Of a DNA stretch of 37,706 nt, positions 21,994-31,314 are shown piece by piece. Position 1 is the first letter of the stretch; the number at the start of each line of letters is the position of its first letter. The stretch is from Hemicentrotus pulcherrimus. Taxonomy: Eukaryota > Echinodermata > Echinoidea > Camarodonta > Strongylocentrotidae. The position numbers and the translations under genes were made by a program. The stretch spans positions 6,176-43,881 of the forward strand of contig BEXV01001379.1 in the NCBI GenBank assembly GCA_003118195.1, in the 5' to 3' direction. The notes under the pieces were generated by a model that had not been told where the DNA came from, searched no databases, and saw only the letters and a list, made by a program, of their open reading frames with translations.

Positions 21994-22571
21994 GTAGGTG
22001 GAAGTCGATAAACCAACTAAAGGCTGAAGAATGCATGTCCTAACTTTAATAAGGCATATACTTTTATTTACCATTTTGGATCACATCACATCTGAAGCTA
22101 TCATTTATCATCTCTCTAGCTAGTTTCAAGTATGATTGTTATTTGGATATCATTTGCATAATTTAAAAACATGTATGTATCCATGTCACTGCAGAGCACA
22201 CAATTAAACATGGATAGATACAAAATTCCTAATGCTGTACATCGCATTCATTCTAAATTAATCGGTACAAAGGGGCTAATGAACACAAGTAAACGTAATT
22301 ACGAACGTGAAGAAATGCACTGTCGATTGATTAAAGACAAGTTCTTAACCACTACAAAATGTCATTTCGTGGAATTTTTCAAGGAGAACCTCCACTAGCT
22401 ATCATGCCTTAAAATGGATACAATCTTTACCAGTCGTTCTGCAACGTTCTGCGTTTCATAACCTACTGCCATGAAAACGTATCCGTGATATCGTGATCAT
22501 GGCGTAATGTAGTATTGCTCGTTTCTTATCGTCACGTTGTGAAGTCTTATTCCATATCCGTTGACCTCAAG
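21994..22571 (+). other. Intron 24, nothing clear
   Basis: A 75-residue + strand frame at 22171-22398 has no recognisable domain and no splice sites in the phase of the gene, so I do not call it. The rest is plain AT-rich sequence. Confidence 0.55.
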
Positions 22572-22820
22572 ATTCGACCAACCAGTCCCCAGTCCTGTCA
22601 GATTGCCCTATGAACGTGTCAGTTACCCTGACCTCTACCTCGTCCAATGTGACTGCAACTTGGACACCACCCAATGCCACTGATGACAATGATACCCCAG
22701 TGCTGTCTACAACCCACGAGCCAGGCAGCATGTTCATGTTTGGATCAACAATCGTCACCTACACTGCTACAGATTCCAGGAACCTTACAGATACGTGTAA
22801 TTTCACTGTCGTAGTTGGAG
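22572..22820 (+). CDS. Exon 25: HYR domain 19 (A-type)
   Basis: The acceptor is gttgacctcaag/attcga and the donor is ggag/gtagga; 83 codons. Motifs are SPVLSDCP, ATWTPPNATDDNDTP, EPGSMFMFG, VTYTATDSRNL and CNFTVVV. It has several N-x-S/T sites, more than its neighbours. Confidence 0.9.
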
Positions 22821-23172
22821 GTAGGATATAATTCATCATATCATTCTACATCAATCCATCGCATTAAAAGCTAAGCGGAATTAGTCGTATAATTTCTCTG
22901 AACAGAATACATCTTATCAAGGACCTCTTCTAACCCAATTAAACTATTCGAGCTACATTATATAGACCGACATACAACTACACTCGTCGTCTTGACATAA
23001 AGCAAAATTGCCGAGAGTGCAAACATGCAAAACTATACAAAAAGCTCGCAACTCAGAATTACATCCTTTCTTTGCAGTTAGTGGCATGTCATGAAGAGGG
23101 CAAGGACCTTCTAGTGTTGGGAGGAAACACCACTGATTATATGAATGTACTTTGTTTGCATTGTTTTCGTAG

Positions 23173-23424
23173 ATAACACTGAACCAGATCTGACTGATTG
23201 TCCAGTAGTAGACAGCCTTATAGCCCAACAAGGGAGCTCAACGGCCCGGGCCTTCTGGGACCGACCAACAGCCGTGGACAACTCTGCAATGGTGACTGTC
23301 AGTTCCAGTCATTCCTCAGGAGACTCCTTCCCTATCGAATCTACTGTCGTTGTGTACACTGCTACAGATGCGGCTGGGAATAATGCAACATGCAATTTCA
23401 CGGTCGTTGTCAGAGCGTTTCCAG
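23173..23424 (+). CDS. Exon 26: HYR domain 20 (B-type)
   Basis: The acceptor is tgttttcgtag/ataaca and the donor is ccag/gtaggg; 84 codons. Motifs are EPDLTDCP, AFWDRPTAVDNSAM, SSGDSFPIE, VVYTATDAAGN and CNFTVVVRAF. The glycine before the strand F motif is Glu-Ser here (PIEST). Confidence 0.92.
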
Positions 23425-23454
23425 GTAGGGTTATCACATTGACATGTGGTATGT

Positions 23455-23700
23455 AGATATGAAGTTGTCTAGTGGATAAGTTATCGTACTGTGAACCACA
23501 AGGTACATGATTCGAGTCCCTGCCGCAGCACTAATATTCTTTGGAAATACATTTATTAAAATTTGCCCCTCTCTACTCAGACGTATTACGTGGACAACTG
23601 GTAGGATTTATTCCTTGAATACACTAATCGCTACGGTATCCATTGCCAGCGCGTAGGGATGTGATATCATAATGTGATAGGCGCTATAGAAGATCCATCA
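23455..23700 (+). mobile_element. tRNA-derived SINE-like element
   Basis: The head (about 23460-23530) has a box A-like tagtggataag and a box B-like gattcgagtcc at tRNA spacing, ending ctgccgca. The anticodon arm does not pair, so it is not a functional tRNA. The far end contains taggcgctatagaa, a tail word seen in many invertebrate SINEs. It lies in intron 26 in the gene's orientation. Confidence 0.6.
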
Positions 23701-24163
23701 AAGGAAAACTGCAATGATTCTTTTTAAAATTCAAGTTACAAATTCTACTGAGATGTGTTTAGCCCCTCAATCGCAACAGGAACACTTGATACAGTCATTT
23801 AAAAGAGGTGGATAGACAAGGGTTCTCTTAATCAACACCTAATGATGTAAATATCTATAATCTATCAGTACGGTCAAAATAATATTTATTGCAGTTTCCA
23901 CAGTGGGACTGGCACAGTATTGCAATGTTTTTTTTTTTCTCCTACTAAGTAACAATCTTAAATTGTCAAAATTACATTAAGACTAGTATGTGATAGCACG
24001 TGGAATTAATGAGCCATTAAAAATACATCAGCAGACTGTGCAAGCTAGTCTTCTCGTCTTTCATTTATTCTACTTTGTTCTGTTATTATTGTACTCAATT
24101 TTATTTTGTTACATGTGATTTCTTGAAGACAAATAAACTTGATACTTGATTCTCGTCAATCAG
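23701..24163 (+). other. Rest of intron 26
   Basis: AT-rich, with a ten-base T-run near 23929-23939. No exon-like block was recognised before the acceptor ctcgtcaatcag. Confidence 0.55.
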
Positions 24164-24403
24164 ATGATCCTATCCGTATTGTTGACTGTCCACTTGGTGC
24201 GAATGGAACCCTACCGATGTCATCAGACCAGGTGCGGGTGACATGGGTACCTCCTATGGAAGCAGGTGGTATTGGAGAAACCACACTCATTTCTGATATA
24301 CAACCAGACAGCCTGTTCCGCTATGGTGAAAGAGAAGTTACCTACACAGCCACAGATTCTGACGGTTTCACCACCCGCTGTTCGTTCTTGGTAGTTGTAG
24401 CAG
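24164..24403 (+). CDS. Exon 27: HYR domain 21 (A-type)
   Basis: The acceptor is ctcgtcaatcag/atgatc and the donor is gcag/gtatat; 80 codons, the shortest repeat of the alternating series. Motifs are DPIRIVDCP, VTWVPPMEAGGIGE, QPDSLFRYG, VTYTATDSDGF and CSFLVVV. Confidence 0.9.
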
Positions 24404-24678
24404 GTATATGAAATCCAATTATACTCTATATGAATTTAAAACATGACAGAATATCATAACCTTAATATCCACTCGTATCTATTTATTAGAAGTCGAAATA
24501 AATTGACCAATTGATTTTGCACTTTTTCTAAATCAACTAATTACAATGACGAACAACAACACACCACACATTGACTCTTAGGTGGAAAAAATTGTGGTGA
24601 TATTCAATGCGCGCTTAATTGAGGTACATGAACCAACGCGAAGAAAGACAAACTGTTCAATTTGTTATATTTTGATAG

Positions 24679-24930
24679 ACGTCACTGACCCGATGATAAG
24701 TGGCTGTCCAGAGCAGGTTACTGGTGAAGTTCCACAGGGAAGCACCGAGGTCTCTGTCCCCTGGGACATGCCAACTGCTGAGGACAACTCTGGAAATTAC
24801 ACCCTCACGTCCACACGACCACCGAATGACCAGTTCGCCGTAGGAACCTTTGAAGTTGTCTACACTGCATTTGACCAGGCAGGAAATTCTGCCATGTGTT
24901 CCTTTCAGGTTAACGTCACACAGGCGTCAG
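24679..24930 (+). CDS. Exon 28: HYR domain 22 (B-type)
   Basis: The acceptor is tatattttgatag/acgtca and the donor is tcag/gtgcgt; 84 codons. Motifs are TDPMISGCP, VPWDMPTAEDNSGN, NDQFAVG, VVYTAFDQAGN and CSFQVNVTQASG. Nearly the same frame of conserved residues as exons 30, 32 and 34. Confidence 0.92.
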
Positions 24931-25403
24931 GTGCGTTAACACAGATTTTACCCGAAAGCCTCCTGGACATTATTTTTAGTAAAACATGTTTTGATAAATA
25001 AATAATTAAATTTAGGTATTATGATCAACCGATTATGACATAGGCTGTCAAGAAATTCTGAATATATAAACCTTTAATCAGAATAATATATCTTATATAT
25101 TTCCCTATCGTAATTGCTGATCGGATGATATCTTTGTCCTCTTGCAAAAGTACGTACATACTATGAGATTGAAATTGACTTTGTCTAATCAAGGACAAAA
25201 ATCGACGTTGTTTAATGTCATTGCCATTTTCAATACGTCCAAAATTAGTGGAACTCCATTTTCTTTATTTTTTATTTGTTGTTGTTGTTGCTTTGGGCTT
25301 GATATCTATAGCAATTGAATAATCATTAGAATGGTTGTATAGCTCAAGGGCTGTATTTTAAGTTGCATTTAAGACAGACGATCCAATTTCCAATTGTTAG
25401 CAG
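24931..25403 (+). other. Intron 28, nothing clear
   Basis: AT-rich, with a gttgttgttgttg tract (about 25276-25290). No exon or element was recognised. Confidence 0.55.
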
Positions 25404-25649
25404 GCGGCACACCGGGACCAATGTTTGATAGCTGTCCGTCCAGTGTTTCTGGAACTCTACCATCAAACTCGTCGCAGGTAGCTGTAGTCTGGACGGTACC
25501 AATGGCAACGGCCGGGACCGGTACGGCAACGGTAAATTCTAACCATCAGCCAGGAGATCTGTTTGGGGTTGGCCTCATAAGTGTCATATATGAAGCCATA
25601 GATTCAGGTGGACTAATGGCCTCGTGCTCCTTCGAAGTCCAAATCACAG
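25404..25649 (+). CDS. Exon 29: HYR domain 23 (A-type)
   Basis: The acceptor is attgttagcag/gcggca and the donor is acag/gtatcg; 82 codons. Motifs are GPMFDSCP, VVWTVPMATAGTGTA, QPGDLFGVG, VIYEAIDSGGL and CSFEVQITG. Ala-Thr-Ala-Gly replaces the Asp-rich loop. Confidence 0.9.
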
Positions 25650-25810
25650 GTATCGTAAAGTTCGTGGTGGCGGTAGCGGTGATAGTCGGGATGATGGTGG
25701 TGGTGACGGCGGTGGTAATAGTGGTGGTGGATGAATTGGTGATGGGGATGGTGGTGCGACTGAAGGTGATGATACGGATAGTTGAGGTGATGATGAAGGG
25801 ATAATATATA
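25650..25810 (+). repeat. GTG/GAT-rich simple repeat
   Basis: Degenerate gtggtgatgg-type repeats start directly at the exon 29 donor and continue to about 25800. The reading frame of exon 29 runs on through it as a Val-rich tail (VVAVAVIVGMMVV), which I treat as intron because a good donor and the domain end precede it. Confidence 0.8.
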
Positions 25811-26153
25811 TCACTGTTGCAGTATGTTACTTCTTGCATATTTGCCTTCTGGGCTTAGTATTTTAAACTTCGGAATCATATTCTTGATTTTTTTGTAATG
25901 GAATGAGGCAAGGACAACATGGATATATTTAATACAAGTTTAGAATATTGAAATTGCTTCACGCCTCCTATTTTCTGATTTTTGTTACTGTACTGACAAT
26001 GATATTTATGGTACAATATTGTACCGGTAATGGAAAGGATAGATTTGAATTTTAGTTTCGATTTCGATTTCGAATTCAACATTTATATTTATCTAAAACA
26101 GCTATTTTTTTATATAACAACATTTATATTTCTCAAAACCCTCTTTTCTAAAG

Positions 26154-26405
26154 ACATGTTCGACCCAATAATCAGTGAGTGTCCCGCCGGCGCTACCGCA
26201 GTAGTTCCACAGGGAAGTACGAATGTAAGTGTTTACTGGATCAAACCGAAAGCTGAAGATAACTCAGAAAGGGTAACCCTGACGTCAGAAAGTTCTCCGG
26301 GTGATGTCTTTTCCGTCGGGTCGTTTCAAGTCGTGTATACAGCCAGAGATGCAGCTAGCAATACAGCTTCATGTCGTTTCTCTGTTAACGTGACTATGTC
26401 GACAG
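26154..26405 (+). CDS. Exon 30: HYR domain 24 (B-type)
   Basis: The acceptor is ctcttttctaaag/acatgt and the donor is acag/gtatgt; 84 codons. Motifs are DPIISECP, VYWIKPKAEDNSER, SPGDVFSVG, VVYTARDAASN and CRFSVNVTMSTG. Ser replaces the Gly of D-x-A-G-N. Confidence 0.92.
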
Positions 26406-26540
26406 GTATGTCCAGTCGTTTTATACGTTTATAATCACTTGAGTAAAAAGGCTGAAATGAGCATCGACAAAAACACGGCAGTAAAAAGTGCAACATGTAC
26501 CATTCTACCTATAAGTTGTAATTTGTATTTTAACTTGTCA

Positions 26541-26576
26541 GATATAACTCTCTTGTCTGATATAACTCTCTTGTCA
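26541..26576 (+). repeat. Two-copy 18-bp tandem repeat
   Basis: gatataactctcttgtct is followed directly by gatataactctcttgtca. It is a small local duplication in intron 30. Confidence 0.9.
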
Positions 26577-26616
26577 TGTGTATCAGAGACGACATTTATT
26601 ACCACGTATAATTCAA

Positions 26617-26790
26617 TGAGTACGATCACAAAGACTTTCAAAAAATTACCGAAGGCGATTTCAATTGCCTTGTTCATCATTATATTGAAATATGAGATAA
26701 TTGCAAGGATACTTCCTAAGGTATATACAATAGGGAATTGAAATTGCCCTCGAGTTGACTTCTCCAAAGTCTTTGCGATCGTGTTCATGG
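26617..26790. repeat. Inverted repeat (hairpin)
   Basis: The left arm (about 26621-26669, cgatcacaaagact... cgatttcaattgcc) is the inverse of the right arm (about 26731-26785, ggaattgaaattgcc... agtctttgcgatcg). The loop is about 60 bp. The overlapping open frames on both strands in this zone are products of this symmetry. Confidence 0.65.
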
Positions 26791-26793
26791 TAC

Positions 26794-27448
26794 CTTATGT
26801 CTAGGTCACATTTGCAGCGGCGGCCATGCAATCTAAAATATCTACGGCAAATAGCAATTACAGGGCAGCCACAGCATTCCCACGGTCACATATTCTACGG
26901 TTTCCGCACGGCGTATTTTGAATTTGTGGAGACAGAAAATCTGCCACCGCCGTTCGGCCTTTTTAAGTAATGACGCAAGGTCGCCTTAAGGCGTCTCTGC
27001 GGCGGCCGTAGCTTTTTGAAAAATATTACGGCAAACGCGAGGTAACAGCAAGGTGGCCGAAGAGGACAATACGGCGACCGTACGAACAGACTGATGCTAC
27101 CGCTTCATCCCTGGAGTATATAAAACGCAAAGCTCACGCGCGCCCGGTGCACGGTCGCCCGGAACCGCTCTCCAGCATGGCTACGGCTTGTCTAATCGAT
27201 ACGGCGAACTCATAAATGAAAACAGTTTTAGCTCCGCGTTATAATCCCACTGCGACCCATAAGGCATGTAAAGATAGGGATACACCCTAGGGTGACCCTG
27301 GGGCCACCGGGAGCCGCACAGCGTATTTTGCATTTATGGAGACAGAAAAACTGGGCTGCCGTGCGGCATTTGAAGTGATGACGCACGGTCTCCTTAGGGC
27401 GTGCCTGCGGAGGCCCTAACCGTAAAGCAAATGTGACCTAGGCATAAG
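26794..27448. mobile_element. G/C-rich element with 22-bp terminal inverted repeats
   Basis: The ends 26794-26815 and 27427-27448 are inverse with a single mismatch (core taggtcacatttgc / gcaaatgtgaccta). Inside, a segment of about 108 bp at 26906-27013 (gcgtattttgaatttg... ggagacagaaaa... aatgacgcaaggtc) recurs as a direct repeat at 27314-27422. Composition is far richer in G and C than the flanks. No transposase-like frame was seen. Likely a non-autonomous DNA transposon. A target-site duplication was not evident. Confidence 0.75.
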
Positions 27449-27727
27449 CAAATATGAAATACTCTTTCGAATCCCTGAAAATGATCCTCAAAGCCCTTTA
27501 TTCATTGAGATATATTTATATCATTATTCTCAGAGCTCTATGACATTCAATAAGCGGTAAAAAAAAAAATCATTGAATGTTTCTAAGATCAGGTTCGTAC
27601 CTTTTCCTCTAAGAAAAAAAAGTCTGAATAAGGTAAGCTTAAAGCAACAATGGTTTATATGTATGTCATGATAATTATATATTTCAAATTGTTTAATCCA
27701 TCAATAATTTCTTCTTTATGTAAATAG
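27449..27727 (+). other. Rest of intron 30
   Basis: AT-rich sequence with two A-runs. It ends in ctttatgtaaatag before exon 31. Confidence 0.6.
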
Positions 27728-27976
27728 GAGATATAAATCCAGGACCTGAACTTATGAACTGCCCATCAGATGTGGACGCAACCTTACCACCTACTTCGTC
27801 TGAGAAAGCTGTAACTTGGGAGCCACCCACTGCAACAGATGATGCAAGCACACCTATAGTGACGTCAGGTAGAGAATCCGGTAGCATATTTGGATATGGT
27901 TCCACTATGGTCACGTACACTGCTAGGGATTCACAGGGAGTTAAAGACACGTGCTCTTTTACTGTCCAGATAGGGG
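27728..27976 (+). CDS. Exon 31: HYR domain 25 (A-type)
   Basis: The acceptor is tatgtaaatag/gagata and the donor is gggg/gtgaga; 83 codons. Motifs are GPELMNCP, VTWEPPTATDDAST, SGSIFGYG, VTYTARDSQGV and CSFTVQIG. The -QIG end is shared with exon 29 (-QITG). Confidence 0.9.
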
Positions 27977-28240
27977 GTGAGAACAACGTTTATTTCACTT
28001 ATTGCTTAACCACAACTGTCTCCGGCTAAACCTCTTAATCCATTAATTGAACAGTTATTACGACTACACGTCTTATATTTGTGGTCTTCAGTACCTTCAT
28101 GTGGGCACTTGAACTTTCGTAAACACATAGGAAAATATCCAGTAGATAATAAACAAATCAGAGCGACGTTGAACACCCTTTCAGCTTTAGGGTGACAGGA
28201 ATTAAGAATTGTGTTTATTATGTTACACATCCCGGTATAG

Positions 28241-28492
28241 ATTTGAACAATCCTGTCATCCTTGGTTGTCCTACTGCTGGTGCCACTGGTGTCCTTCCTC
28301 CTGGTAGCCATACTGTTCCGGTATCTTGGACTAAACCGACCCAGATGGACAATTCTGGAACGTCTACTTTCATGTCCACTCACATACCAGGATCACCATT
28401 CCGTGAAGGCACTACGGAAGTTCTCTACACGGCGGAAGATATTGCAGACAATTCAGCAGAGTGTAGATTCACCGTTACTGTAACCTCACCAG
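28241..28492 (+). CDS. Exon 32: HYR domain 26 (B-type)
   Basis: The acceptor is catcccggtatag/atttga, with a poor pyrimidine tract, and the donor is ccag/gtaagt (consensus). 84 codons. Motifs are NPVILGCP, VSWTKPTQMDNSGT, PGSPFREG, VLYTAEDIADN and CRFTVTVTSPG. TQMDNSG is shared with exon 34. Confidence 0.9.
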
Positions 28493-28807
28493 GTAAGTCC
28501 CAGGTTATATTCTGAGTTTTACAGATTAAACAAGTAGCATATTAACCTTCAACGACAGTCTGTCAATAGTTTAATTCCTGTATGAGTCTTGAAAGGTCTT
28601 GAGATGAGGTGATAAATACTTAGGGAGAAACAGGACTGAACGTGACATCGTCCCCTCTGAGGGAAGGACTCGCCCTTTTCCAAGGAACGAGTGCTCACAG
28701 ATCTATAAATTATCAAATTGTGTATAAATTCATTGTTTCAGTAGTACGTCATGATTCTGTTGGTTATTAGGGATGGGTTCATTTTTCTTTCCTTCCTTTT
28801 TTGTAAG

Positions 28808-29056
28808 GCGTGATAAATCCACCCCCGGTCATCTCAAACTGCCCTTCTCGCATCCTGGGAGCGCTTCTACCGAATTCGGACAGAGTGTCCGTCTCTTGGA
28901 CTGCACCAACAGCTACAGACAACACTGGAACACCCACGCTGATATCCAACATTCAACCTGGCAGTCTATTTAGCTATGGCATCACGACAGTCACCTACAC
29001 AGCCGAGGATGACGGAGAGGCCGTTGATACCTGTTCATTCAATGTACAAGTTCAAG
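28808..29056 (+). CDS. Exon 33: HYR domain 27 (A-type)
   Basis: The acceptor is ccttttttgtaag/gcgtga and the donor is caag/gtagat; 83 codons. Motifs are PPVISNCP, VSWTAPTATDNTGTP, QPGSLFSYG, VTYTAEDDGEA and CSFNVQVQG. Confidence 0.9.
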
Positions 29057-29346
29057 GTAGATATTCTTGCTAGTTCATTCCAAGAATATATAGAAAGATA
29101 ATAACTAACAAACAAGTTAACGCAATGGGAATCTTTGATAATTGAACGAGGTGTCGATGCAACGTGGAGTCTTTGAATCACTTTAGTAATGCTCTAACCC
29201 TAACACGTGATAGCTTCCAGGAGCTGCTTAAAAGAGTTAGCATTTCAGGGTTCTTTAACAAAAACACCCACATTTTCCAATAATGTTACCCGATGGACGT
29301 CAGGAATATAAGACAATGAACGCAATACATGTTTTGTATTATTCAG

Positions 29347-29598
29347 ATGTGACCGATCCTGTCATAAGTGGTTGTCCGTTCAGTACCTCAGGAACTCTGC
29401 TACCAGGCTTCACCACCGTGGAAGTGTCATGGACACCACCCACTCAGATGGACAACTCGGGCATCTCTACTTTAACCTCCAGTCATGCGCCAGGCACGAT
29501 GTTTCCTGCAGGGGAGACTGAGGTCACCTACACTGCCATAGACACTCCAGGAAATACAGCTCAATGTTCCTTTATCGTCACAGTCACATTGCTATCAG
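29347..29598 (+). CDS. Exon 34: HYR domain 28 (B-type), last HYR of the array
   Basis: The acceptor is tgtattattcag/atgtga and the donor is tcag/gtgagt; 84 codons. Motifs are TDPVISGCP, VSWTPPTQMDNSGI, APGTMFPAG, VTYTAIDTPGN and CSFIVTVTLLSG. Very close to the HYR consensus. Confidence 0.93.
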
Positions 29599-29757
29599 GT
29601 GAGTACCAGTAATTCATGAACAGGATCAAATGTTATCAATACAGAGGTTTCATGGTCTGGTGAATACACATTTGTCAAATGCTTTATCTTTGTTTTATAA
29701 AAAAGGAATCAGTGATAAAAACATTAAAAAAGCTCTATGGCATTTTTTCCCATTTAG

Positions 29758-29949
29758 CTGTAAGATGCATAGTTCCTGCCGTCACCCCTAATCTAAACAG
29801 CATTGGCGACCAGTGCAATGGACCAGTGGCTATTACCTTTAATGCACGGTGCAATTTCCAATGTGATTCTGGATACACTGTTGTTGGAGATGCCTCTCTA
29901 TCTTGTGGCATGGACGGGATGCTAGTCGGGACGTTCCCTACGTGTCAAG
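29758..29949 (+). CDS. Exon 35: Sushi (CCP/SCR) domain
   Basis: The acceptor is ttttcccatttag/ctgtaa and the donor is caag/gtaatg; 64 codons. The Cys layout is RCIVPAV, DQCNGPV, ARCNFQCDSGYTVVGDASLSC and FPTC. The C-x-x-x-C-D-x-G-Y and S-x-x-C motifs are diagnostic of Sushi. It has an extra Cys (DQCNG/ARC) and lacks the usual Trp before the last Cys (GTFPTC). HYR next to Sushi is a known pairing in other HYR proteins. Confidence 0.88.
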
Positions 29950-30285
29950 GTAATGTATACACACTTCACTCTCCGAGTGTGATCATAATGTGGGAGGAGC
30001 GTAGTGACAACACTTCATTTACATTCATGTAAGGAAATCAAACAATTTTAGAGCTTTTTCAATTTAGGTATTGTATTAAGTTTTCCAGTCTGATAATGTC
30101 CACTACAGGAAGTGTGCTGAAACTATTATGGTAAAATTAAGAAGCCCTTTCATACTTTCATGAATGTTGCTAGCTTAAGGAAATCCTTATCTGTAAGTCC
30201 TAACAAGTGATGATTAGTGAACTGGCGTAAATACAGTGGGCGAGGAAATACGTGTTCCCAATCTAAAAAGAAAAAAAAAGGACAT
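29950..30285 (+). other. First part of intron 35
   Basis: AT-rich sequence with an A-run at about 30267-30280. No exon was seen. Confidence 0.55.
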
Positions 30286-30476
30286 ACAGTCAAACCTATC
30301 TATTGCGACCGCCCAAGGGAAACACAAAAAGTGGTCTTTGTAGACATGCGGGCTTTGTAGACAGGTTCCTTTATTATATGTTTCAACGGGAAACAATTTT
30401 TAAGGGAAACACAAATATGGTCTTTGTAAACAGGTGGTTATATAGGCAGGTAGTCACTAAAAGCAGGTTCTACTGT
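30286..30476. mobile_element. MITE of 191 bp with 4-bp target-site duplication
   Basis: The ends acagtcaaacct and aggttctactgt are imperfect inverted repeats, flanked by acat at 30282-30285 and again at 30477-30480. Inside, tggtctttgtagaca and gggaaacacaaa occur twice each. Many marine invertebrate genomes carry elements with the ends cagtcaaacct/aggttgactg. No coding capacity. Confidence 0.75.
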
Positions 30477-30587
30477 ACATGCAAACGGTAAATGTATTTG
30501 TTAATATATGCGACGGTGCACCTGTCACATGTCGACACTTGGTGCCTTTTATGATGTAATCCAATTACTCTCCCTCATTTTCTGTAG

Positions 30588-30713
30588 AAACAAATGAGTG
30601 CAGCACGAGTACAACTTGTGTAGATCCTAACGGATTCTGCCTAAACACCTTAGGATCATATACTTGCCAGTGTAATGAAGGTTATGAAAGAGCTACGGAT
30701 GGCAGCTGCCAAA
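30588..30713 (+). CDS. Exon 36: calcium-binding EGF domain, cassette copy 1
   Basis: The acceptor is cattttctgtag/aaacaa and the donor is caaa/gtaagt; 42 codons. Six Cys: NECSTSTTC, FCLNTLGSYTCQC, GSC. The C-x-N-x4-Y-x-C string is the Asp/Asn hydroxylation signature of cbEGF. The calcium-ligand start is E-T-N-E-C rather than D-x-N-E-C. Same length as, and clearly paralogous to, exon 43. Confidence 0.93.
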
Positions 30714-31194
30714 GTAAGTACATAATTATTATAAAAATATTTGTCTGAACCTGACGGTTAATCAAATGAGTAATTATCATGTAAATAAACGACCGGGGAC
30801 TTTTAAACTTGAAATTATTTACGATGGACTTGGAAATTGATTAAGCTAACGTATAACCTTCATCTTGAAACTTGGATGACGTGTCTGTGACTATTACAAC
30901 GTTTCTTCTTTTACCCGGGTATTCGTGAAGAATTATGAAAAAAAGGAATAAAATAATGTTGGCCTTTATAACATTTTGATCAAAAAGGAGAATCACGGGA
31001 AAGGTTGTTCGCTCTTTGAACAGAAATAATAAAAAAATCTACCAAGCATACAAAAAAACATTAAGTGTGGTATTATTCAATCTGATTCAGTATTAGGTTG
31101 TACCCAGAATGATTCTTCTTCCATGATCATACGAAATCATGATTACGACAGATATGACGTTCAATCCCTTCCCCTGTTATATATTGTTCTTTAG
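30714..31194 (+). other. Intron 36, nothing seen
   Basis: AT-rich sequence with several A-runs. Ends tatattgttctttag before exon 37. Confidence 0.55.
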
Positions 31195-31314
31195 GACTAC
31201 AAGGTCAAAGCTGTTCGGTCACTTCTTGTCAAAATTCTGGAAACTGCATCGATGGTTCAAACGGTCCCGCCTGTCAATGTCCAAACACGTTTACTGGCTC
31301 CATGTGCCAGATCG
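31195..31314 (+). CDS. Exon 37: EGF domain, cassette copy 1
   Basis: The acceptor is ttgttctttag/gactac and the donor is atcg/gtaagc; 40 codons. Six Cys: QSCSVTSCQNSGNC, PACQCPNTFTGSMCQI. Paralogous to exon 44 (C-S-x-x-S-C-x-N-S-G-x-C). Confidence 0.92.

Noticed and set aside
22171..22398. A 75-residue + strand frame in intron 24
   Set aside because: No domain, no splice sites in the phase of the gene, and no sign of an independent promoter.
23460..23530. Functional tRNA gene
   Set aside because: Box A and box B-like motifs exist, but the anticodon and acceptor stems do not pair; a SINE head is more likely.
25650..25804. Val-rich C-terminal extension of exon 29
   Set aside because: It is run-on through a GTG/GAT simple repeat after a good donor at the normal HYR domain end.
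26435..26788. Overlapping open frames of about 100 residues on both strands
   Set aside because: They follow from the inverted repeat at 26617-26790 and show no domain.
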